From Prosopocoilus inquinatus (Eukaryota; Arthropoda; Insecta; Coleoptera; Lucanidae), in NCBI GenBank assembly GCA_036172665.1, contig CM069869.1, positions 2,790,001 to 2,854,000 on the forward strand: DNA of 64,000 nucleotides. The letters run 5' to 3'. The position numbers were made by a program, and so were the translations under genes. A model generated the notes under the pieces. It saw nothing but the letters and a program-made list of their open reading frames with translations. It did no database searches and was not told the DNA's origin. How positions within the stretch are numbered: the first letter of the stretch is position 1; each line of letters starts with the position of its first letter. Below, piece after piece: positions 57,410 to 64,000 of this stretch.

Positions 57410-58390
57410 TATTATTTGATGTTTAGGAAGAAAAGAAAAAAAGTAGAAAAAAAATTAAATAAACTTATTGGCACTCCTGGTTCACCAGCGACGTCTTCAA
57501 AGCAGCTCCCGAAGGGAGGGAGAGTAAGGGCAAGTCGGAGGACGCCAAATAGGGGTGAAATTCTACGTAGCTTAGCCAAGAGTGTCCCAAACAGGCGACG
57601 ATTAACCAAGCCTTCGGCAGAAAGGGACAGGTTACCTTTTGGATTTTATCCAACAAAAGGGGGGGGGGGGAGGAGTCGCTAAAGGAGAGAAAAATTTACA
57701 GTACGTAAAAACACGAAAGAAAAGCTATAACATACCCACTCCCTGAAAGATCGGGTTTAAATGCGAAAGGAAGAGGGTGAAGAAGGAAAATGAAAAGCCA
57801 AACGAAGTTAAACACTTCCGAAATAAACTCGTCCAGTCTAAGTTCTCAAGAAGTCGAATAAAAAGAAAAAATGAAGCAACCGTAATGTCCCCTAGGGAAT
57901 TATCAGCTCAGAAGTTGATGGTCCTGCGGCATTCATGCCAACATCAGATAATAGCGCTACGCCTCCTAACCTCCAAATGAGAAGAAACTGCTCCAGAAGA
58001 GATAAAACGAAGAATTCGTAGCAGAAATGGGGCAGAAATGAAATCGCAGAATGTACAATGAGCAGCGCCGACAGCTAGGTGAACAAAACGGGATATGAGC
58101 CGCCTGTTGCAACGAGACATAACCGTAACGGTAAACAGAGAAGGTATATGAAATTAATTCGTAAGTAGAATGTAACAGCAGCGAATTTCGTAGAGAACAT
58201 GACAGGAAAGAAACTACGAGCGTGAACAGACCCAAAGGAAGTGCAGTTCGAAAGCACCTCAGCCAAACTCGGTGAGCTAAGGCCAGAAGACGAGCATTCT
58301 TCTATGCAACACCATCTGCATCAAGAGGATAAAAAAGCGCATAAACTGACAAAGAACGTCTGAAATAACGCAGGAAACATTATATAAGAA
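57410..58390. other. Unassigned segment, purine-rich
   Basis: Frames at 57416-57682 and 57777-57980 are lysine/arginine-rich because the strand is purine-rich. No homology recognised. It directly abuts a family B copy at about 58395, so it may be an inserted element whose ends I cannot define. Confidence 0.3.
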
Positions 58391-58717
58391 CGTAACACTT
58401 GTGTGGCTTTTCTTATATGTATAACACCGGCGGCAGTTCCATTGGACTCCGATGGCGACGTGGGCTGTATACGCCACCTATCAAGGAACTTTCGAAGCCG
58501 GTGACATCAACAGCTGATCACATTCAGTAACACACCCTCATTCTTTACTATTTCCGCGTAATTTAGGCGCAAATAATATCGGTACCACGCAGTGCTGTAA
58601 TTAAAAAGAACTACAAACGTTATTATGTTTATTTAATTTAAGTAGATCTTCAGTGTTTTATCGCTTTTTGATCCAAGGTCCAGCTGTTCGGCTAGAGGTT
58701 AAGTTTGGCTTGTTATA

Positions 58718-59272
58718 TATCGGGGTCTATTCTGTAACATTGATATGGACTTGAAACGTAACAATTATTGATATGGGACGTGACCTTGCAAAGTCACTTG
58801 TTAAGCATATCAATTAATTGATATGCTTAACCGTGCTGTCTAGCAAATTGAAACGCTGTCACAAAAGTAATCACTGTTTTTACGTATGCAGAAATACCAT
58901 TTTCCGGGCGTCAATGTAAATGCCTTTTAAAACCATCTGCCTAAAAATACAGCGCTCGGCGGTACATGCGTAAGCGTGCATGATTAAAAAATAAAAATTT
59001 GTCCATAATTAGTCGTCGGATTGTCGTCAAGTGAAAGGTTAGAAGAAGCGTGATTTTAGCATGGATTTGGAAGGTCAAATTGTTATTCGTTTTTTCTATT
59101 TCTCGCTATAAGTACAAATAAAATACGATAACCTTAAAATTGGCAACGCATGCGCAATCCATAAGTTGTGCATCTCTTCAATTCGCGTTCAAGTTCTCTT
59201 CAATTATTGAAGACCTTGAAGACGCATAGCAATTGATATGCATATCAATGTTACAGACTAGGTACGAATATG
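58718..59272. mobile_element. 550-bp MITE with TIRs, inserted in family B
   Basis: GGGGTCTATTCTGTAACATT with GATATG on the left is mirrored by CATATCAATGTTACAGACTA on the right. The family B sequence reads through on both sides (GCTTGTTATAT | ATGTTTTCCC). The interior is non-coding and includes a perfect 30-bp palindrome. Confidence 0.75.
58801..58830. repeat. Perfect 30-bp palindrome
   Basis: TTAAGCATATCAATT followed immediately by its exact reverse complement, with no spacer. It lies inside the MITE 58718-59272. Confidence 0.95.
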
Positions 59273-59572
59273 TTTTCCCGGGAAAATTCTTGCAAATTAA
59301 ATACTGGATCAACGTGTGGGCAACTTGTTTATGATTCATCTGCTGCTCGTGTGGTCTTTCTTACATAACACCGGTGGCAGTTCCACTGGACTCCGATGGC
59401 GACGTGGGCTGCATACGCCATCTATCAAGGAACTTTCGAAGCCGGTTACATCAACAGCGGATCACACTCAGTAACATAGCCTCTTTCTTTTTTATTGCCG
59501 CCTAATTTAAGCGCAAATAATATCAGCACGACGCAGTGCAGTAATTGAGAATTACAAACGTTATTATGTTTA

Positions 59573-59707
59573 AATGAAGTTGTTTCTTGTTCGATGAGAA
59601 ATGTAAGTAAAAAGGAGAAGCTATAAACCTATAGCGAAACGTTGAGTATATTTTCAATCATAATTCTGTCCGGTTTAAGATTTAAAAAACTTTCTATTAG
59701 TTATGAT
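59573..59707 (+). mobile_element. 135-bp hammerhead-bearing insertion in family B
   Basis: Compared with the uninterrupted unit at 58630, this DNA is additional, with TTATG at both junctions (about 59561 and 59701) as a possible target duplication. It contains a perfect 6-bp stem (GCTATA 59620-59625, TATAGC 59630-59635) directly before GAAAC (59636). The first core box is decayed (GGAGAA in place of CTGANGA). The 3' half (AACGTTGAGTAT, CCGGTTTAAGATTTAAAAA) matches both units in the centre of the 6042-8190 element, defining a small mobile family. Confidence 0.6.
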
Positions 59708-59954
59708 ATTTAATTAATTTAAGTAGACCTTCAGTGTTTTATCGCTTTTAGGACCAAGGTCCAGCTGTTCGATCAGTATTACTGATCCGTCGTGTTAATC
59801 CGTTATTGAATTATTGAAGTTTAGTTTGTAATTTCCCGACGCTTGTGACGTTGCTGGACTTCTTTGGGCTACGCGTTATTATTATCAAGATTTTGAATTA
59901 ATAGATATTTTCTACGTTGCCGAGTTTTATTATTTGTCTAACCCTACGCTGAAC

Positions 59955-60110
59955 GCAAGGGTAAGTGAAAGAACACCAGGGCACTTTGTGGGGCCTTGGG
60001 AAATGGCTTCGCAGTGCAATCTTCAGCCGCGATTTTTTCCTGGCGTCCTATAATTATACATCAATTAGTGAATCCACCCCGTATTTATTTGAGTTAGCTT
60101 CGGGTTGAGA
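59955..60110 (+). repeat. Family A module c fragment
   Basis: GCACTTTGTGGGGCC, TTGGGAAATGGCTTCGCAGT and CTGGCGTCC correspond in order to 12030-12105 and 39310-39385. Confidence 0.45.
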
Positions 60111-60134
60111 AAGCAACACGTCTATGGAACCAGG

Positions 60135-60282
60135 GGCCCCTATTTTAAAGTCACTCGACTCCGTGTCGTATGCGAAAATGACGTCAAAATGACGTATACT
60201 CTTACACAGATCGTTAGAGAATTACGTCATTTTGACGTCATTTTCGCATACGACACGTAGTCGAGTAACGTGATATTAGGGC
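60135..60282. mobile_element. 148-bp palindromic MITE
   Basis: The 44-bp arm 60153-60196 (ACTCGACT, GTGTCGTATGCGAAAATGAC, GTCAAAATGACGTA) is mirrored at 60223-60266 almost perfectly, around a 26-bp loop. Weaker symmetry (GGGCCCCTATTTT against GATATTAGGGCC) extends to the outer limits. Each arm contains a TGACGTCA CRE-type palindrome or a close match. No frame. Confidence 0.8.
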
Positions 60283-60289
60283 CGCAGAT

Positions 60290-62190
60290 GACTTTAGCTT
60301 CCAGGAGTATGACGTAAAGGTTTTAAATAATAGCACAGTACGAAGTAAAATATTGTATTACACTTGGCTCCTTCGCCGCCTCGTTCGTAAACATCATAAA
60401 TCACTTCTGGAACTTGTAACGTGTAGCAGTTGGTACCCGTGTAATTCGAACTGTGTGAGGCTTACACTTTTTACGTTATTAGATCGAAATTTTTAAATTC
60501 AGGACGGTATTTATAGGTATGTAGGTGTGGATGTGTACACGTATGTAAATGTAGGTAGCTTTGAAGCTACTCACATAAATCATTCAAAGCTAGGCACTTT
60601 TTAATATGACGTGACATTTCCTTTGTTGAACGCTCTATTAAATTTTACACACTAAGCGGATATGACATTCGCGTGATAATTATTTAGGCGGAATAAAAAT
60701 GTCAACTGAGTGAGCGGAATGTCCTAAATGACGGTATATCAAATTGCGTTGCGCATTATTACGGGGGTGTTATTTATGGGGAAGAAATTTATTGTGTCCG
60801 GCTTATCTTCCATCGAAATTGTTTTAATGACGCTTCTATTAATGCGAACATAAATTTAATGCACTACAAAAGGCAAGTGTTTACTGTGCGCCCCCGGAGA
60901 AATCGATAGATGGCTTTTAAATCCGTCGAACTGTTATTTGTTGCTTTAATTCGGATCGGAATTTTATTAATTGTCTAAAATGAATCGGCAATAAAAAAAA
61001 AGCCCAACAGTTTAAGTAAGAGTCGGTCGTACGCTAGCGCTTGATCGAGCTTTTCCCTCTTCGACGTCTCCTAAGTTTACAGGCTTATGTTGGATTACCT
61101 TTGAACTTTTACGTCTTCGGGCGACGCAAGAACGACGGTTATTTGCAAAACGTCTCATTACTGGGCTAAACTCCGGTGCATTATTTACGTGGAACAAGGA
61201 GCGAATAACAAGGGAATGCCTTTTAGCTTGCTCGGCACGGATGATACGTCAGGATTAATAAGAAGGAGCGGCGAAGAAAAAAAAAAGGATTAGCAGTTAA
61301 AGCGGGTGAAATAAACAGGCCTTAGCGGGCAAAATAAATTATAACGATTTTTAATTTTGATTTCGGAAAGAAAGAATGCCGCGCTCGGCTGCAATTATGT
61401 AGTGGAACAGATGCCTGGGAATTTAGCTCTGCTTTGTCTTTGTAAGCGGATGTGAAATGTAAATTACAAATAAGAGTTAGTTTCTTCTCGAGAAGTTAGT
61501 TTTCATTTATGACCGTACTTAACTAGAATTCATGTTTAAAAACTCCACTGCTTAGTTAGGGGAACGGGGGGTGGGTTATACTTTAACTTAAATAAACAAA
61601 GTCTGCATTCTGCGACAGTCATTATTGTTCGTCGTTGTAATTTCACAATCGAGATTAAATTGAAACACAATTAAGACTAATTAACTTTATTAACGGTAAT
61701 AAAACTGGTACAGTAATCTACAATGTTTCAAACGTACATCCGAAAGACGATGCGAAATACAAATCTGATCCAACCTAACCATTTTAGACTGGAAAGTAAT
61801 ATTTATAATTTCTTAATTAATGAGTGGGAGTTAAAAGGCGATGCACGGCACATTTGGATCGTGGGTCGCAAAGCTCAGCGAAACAAACAAGATCTAAACT
61901 GATTGATGAAATCTAATTATGTACTTTGTTTATTAAATTTCTAATGCACATTATCTATTAGATTTATTTAAAAGTACATGATTTACTTAACTTAATTTAT
62001 CCTGCATTGCGCTCAAGTCCTGTTAGTTTTTGATCACCAAAGACAGTTAATAAATGTAAGAACAATTTGCTACGCTAGCTTTCCAAGATAGTTTAAAAAT
62101 TACTAGAGCATGTTGGAGTTGAGGCGCTTTAAACTTTAAGAGCCACGTTTCAAATAAATTAAACGAAAGGGGCTTTTACTGTTTTGGCGT
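60290..62190. other. Spacer, nothing assigned
   Basis: No coding exon, repeat end or RNA gene recognised; small palindrome GTAGCTTTGAAGCTAC near 60556. Confidence 0.35.
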
Positions 62191-62207
62191 ACAACAGCTG
62201 GGATGGT

Positions 62208-62259
62208 TTGTTGTCCTTGGGGATGCCAATCAACGTGCTGACATATCCAAGGGCAACAA
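62208..62259 (+). ncRNA. Pre-miRNA-like hairpin
   Basis: TTGTTGTCCTTGGGGATG (62208-62225) pairs with CATATCCAAGGGCAACAA (62242-62259): 18 positions with two G-U pairs and one mismatch around a 16-nt loop. Size and pairing fit the core of an animal miRNA precursor, but no known miRNA seed was recognised and chance or repeat origin is possible. Confidence 0.25.
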
Positions 62260-62264
62260 CAGCA

Positions 62265-63200
62265 CGTAGCCCAATACTTCTAATTGTTAAAACGTCGCTA
62301 CAACTCACTGAACGTTACCAAGAGGGATTTCACCTATGTACTAAACCGGAGGAGAACCATATTCAATGGACCGGCACTAAAAGCCTAATTGGGGGAAATA
62401 AAGGATGACACATTTGCCAAATTTGAATTGGACAGGCTGGGAAGAGTTTAAAGGACGGCTTATGTACTCAACGCTGTATAATTTTACGCTCTCTGAATGA
62501 AAAACACCTACATTTCCAAATTTGTAATACAATGACTGATGTGCCGTGGAGTATTTTTTGCCAAACCAACTGTTCGCCATTTTGGCGACAGCTTATAACA
62601 ATCTACTTGTTTTGATTTCGGAGATTAAATGAACCGAGAGCAGGTGTTGCTCCGCCAAAATAAATACGTTAAAGATGGTACTATTTGAAGTTCACGGGGA
62701 GGTGGCAAAATACACACGGGATTCGGTATTTAAGTGACGTTTTGCGACAAAGGGCCTTTACGCTGTAACAAAGATTATTGGGGATTTCGAATAAAATAAT
62801 ATTGTTTGAGTATCATTGTCTCCGGATTAATCTTTAATGTATCGGCATTAGGTTTTGTTTCTTGCTTCAATTGGTGGAATTTGACTTTTATTTGGCCGCT
62901 CAGGGCGGTTTGCGTCTGGAAAAAACCCTTGAAAAACCAATGCTTCTCTTCAGTATTTCTTTAAATTGTAGGAACTGGAGGAGGTTTACTGAATATCTGC
63001 AGGAAAGTTTTCTGACTAAATCTGAATACCGTTGCATGGAGGGAGAGGCCAATATGAGGTGATTGTTCTTTATAGCTGGGGGTTGAAGTGGTAACAGATT
63101 AAAAAAAAAAGAAGAGGAAACACTCTTACGCTATAGACGAGTTGGAAAAACGAATAACACACATTCTAAACGTTTTTAGTAATCTGTGCAAAATTTGAAT
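62265..63200. other. Spacer, nothing assigned
   Basis: Short frames only; no repeat partner seen in this window. Confidence 0.35.
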
Positions 63201-63214
63201 TTCAGACTTCTTTT

Positions 63215-63465
63215 TTTTATCTGTGGTGGTTTCCCAACGGGATCCTAAGTCATGGACTTGTCAGGACCTCAGGAGCGGGAGTGTATTTTTGCGTGTGTAA
63301 AATGTTCCATGGCTTTGTCACGTCCAAACCTCCTCGCCGTTGAAGGGGCAGCAGTGTCGACTTTTCTCCCCAACACTGAAGGGTACCTGAAGTGAGTAAG
63401 GGGTGCGAACCCACGACCTTATGATTGCAAGGCCGGTCCCTTACCACTGGATCGTTCAGGTGTTT
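63215..63465 (-). mobile_element. tRNA-derived SINE, minus strand
   Basis: On the minus strand a tRNA-like head (box A-like CCAGTGGTAAGGGACC at 63450-63435; anticodon-stem CCTT/AAGG; box B GGGTTCGCACC at 63412-63402) is followed by a body of about 190 bp ending near an A-rich stretch (ATAAAAAAAAG, about 63208-63219). Head-first orientation and length fit a classical insect SINE. No target duplication could be read with certainty. The frame 63250-63447 is its shadow. Confidence 0.75.
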
Positions 63466-63469
63466 TCTG

Positions 63470-64000
63470 TAACTTTTTTCTCGGAAATTAAGTTAAGAAA
63501 ACCTATCTCCACTTTGTTTCTAGCGGGTTCATGGACGACGCATGCTTGTATATATTTTCAGAATTGCCGAAACTGGTTCATTCTTTCTTTTTTTTTCTAT
63601 TTGGTTAATCGTACTTTAAATAACAAAATGTATTTAGATATAAGAGAAAATGATTAAAAAGCAATTTTAAAAGTACTAAAATTTAAACAATAAAGAATAA
63701 ATGAAACCGCCTACGATAAAGAAAAAGGGACGAAGAAATCTGTACACTTTTTATAAAGCTTTTGTTGGTTTTTAATATTCTTACGCTGCAACAATTTTAT
63801 TTTACTTCTTCGTGTACTATGTAAGAATCCAGATTATTATTATTATTTTATTTTCTGTTTCGGTAACCTTCATTTAATTAAGATACTCTATTAAATTAGA
63901 AATCATACGGAAATATGACTCATTAGTCAGTTTAAAGTACACCAAGAAATGAGATCACACCATCCGTATCAAGATAAAAAAATAACAAGTTTGCATTGTG
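63470..64000. other. AT-rich end of window
   Basis: A short (ATT)n run at 63834-63848; nothing else recognised. Confidence 0.4.

Larger units (their letters stand above)
58395..59800 (+). repeat. Family B copies with nested insertions
   Basis: Two near-identical units: 58395-58710 and 59335-59775 share CACCGGNGGCAGTTCCA, GACTCCGATGGCGACGTGGG, ATCAAGGAACTTTCGAAGCC, CAAACGTTATTATGTTTA, TTCAGTGTTTTATCGCTTTT and CAAGGTCCAGCTGTTCG. The first is interrupted by the MITE at 58718-59272, the second by the insert at 59573-59707. Aligning the two units gives insertion boundaries to within a few bases. No conserved frame. Confidence 0.8.

Noticed and set aside
57416..57980. Basic proteins encoded at 57416-57682 and 57777-57980
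   Set aside because: Lysine/arginine richness follows from a purine-rich strand; no motif or start context supports a gene.
1..64000. CRISPR arrays, operons, prokaryotic promoters or integrated viral genes
   Set aside because: No spaced identical repeats, no gene clusters with ribosome binding sites, and all reverse-transcriptase sequences fit PLE or LINE retroelements rather than viruses.

Overview
This is eukaryotic nuclear DNA, most likely from an arthropod and probably an insect. The evidence is an AT-rich background, tRNA-derived SINEs, non-LTR retrotransposons ending in (ATT)n tracts, a Penelope-like retroelement, many TA-flanked inverted-repeat DNA elements, and the absence of any prokaryotic gene arrangement. 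I cannot name the species. Similarities quoted below were judged by eye, not computed. No complete host gene is visible. The window looks like intergenic or intronic DNA filled with transposable elements of different ages, plus a few candidate host exons.

Layout: 0-5 kb holds a retroposed tRNA-related element with 12-bp target duplications (93-332), a pogo/Tigger-type terminus (1107-1213) and a LINE 3' end (3817-4272). At 5-9 kb a 2.15-kb TA-flanked foldback element (6042-8190) carries hammerhead-like motifs in its centre. 9-20 kb contains old pieces of a repeat family called family A here (9190-12180, 18421-18560), short MITEs, a 2.6-kb region bounded by CAGRGTG termini (17545-20166) and a minus-strand exon-like segment (19658-19902). 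20.4-24.4 kb is a retroelement block: a 5'-truncated Penelope-like element with inverted terminal repeats between two (AT)n tracts, a small inverted-repeat element with its own hammerhead-like motif, and a frameshifted LINE. At about 24.9-25.4 kb a CpG- and GC-rich patch followed by a well-formed 104-nt exon looks like the start region of a host gene.

26.9-29.9 kb has two further TA-flanked inverted-repeat elements. 32.4-40.4 kb is the most striking structure: arms of about 3 kb in inverted orientation around a 2-kb spacer, each arm ending inwardly at the same transposon terminus, with a frameshifted LINE abutting the right arm (40443-42427). 44-49 kb carries another CAGGGTG element, a family A copy and a hAT-like MITE. 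52.9-53.9 kb is a tandem array with a period of about 440 bp. 56-60 kb is a second unclassified repeat family (family B) with cleanly nested insertions. 60.1 kb has a short palindromic MITE, 62.2 kb a pre-miRNA-like hairpin, and 63.2-63.5 kb a minus-strand SINE.

Two themes recur. Hammerhead-ribozyme-like cores (CTGANGA, one extra base, stem II, GAAA) appear in three or four unrelated elements. Family A carries a module with two inverted CCAAT boxes (ATTGG) at a start-to-start spacing of 40-43 bp in all six copies found, which looks like a mobile promoter module.
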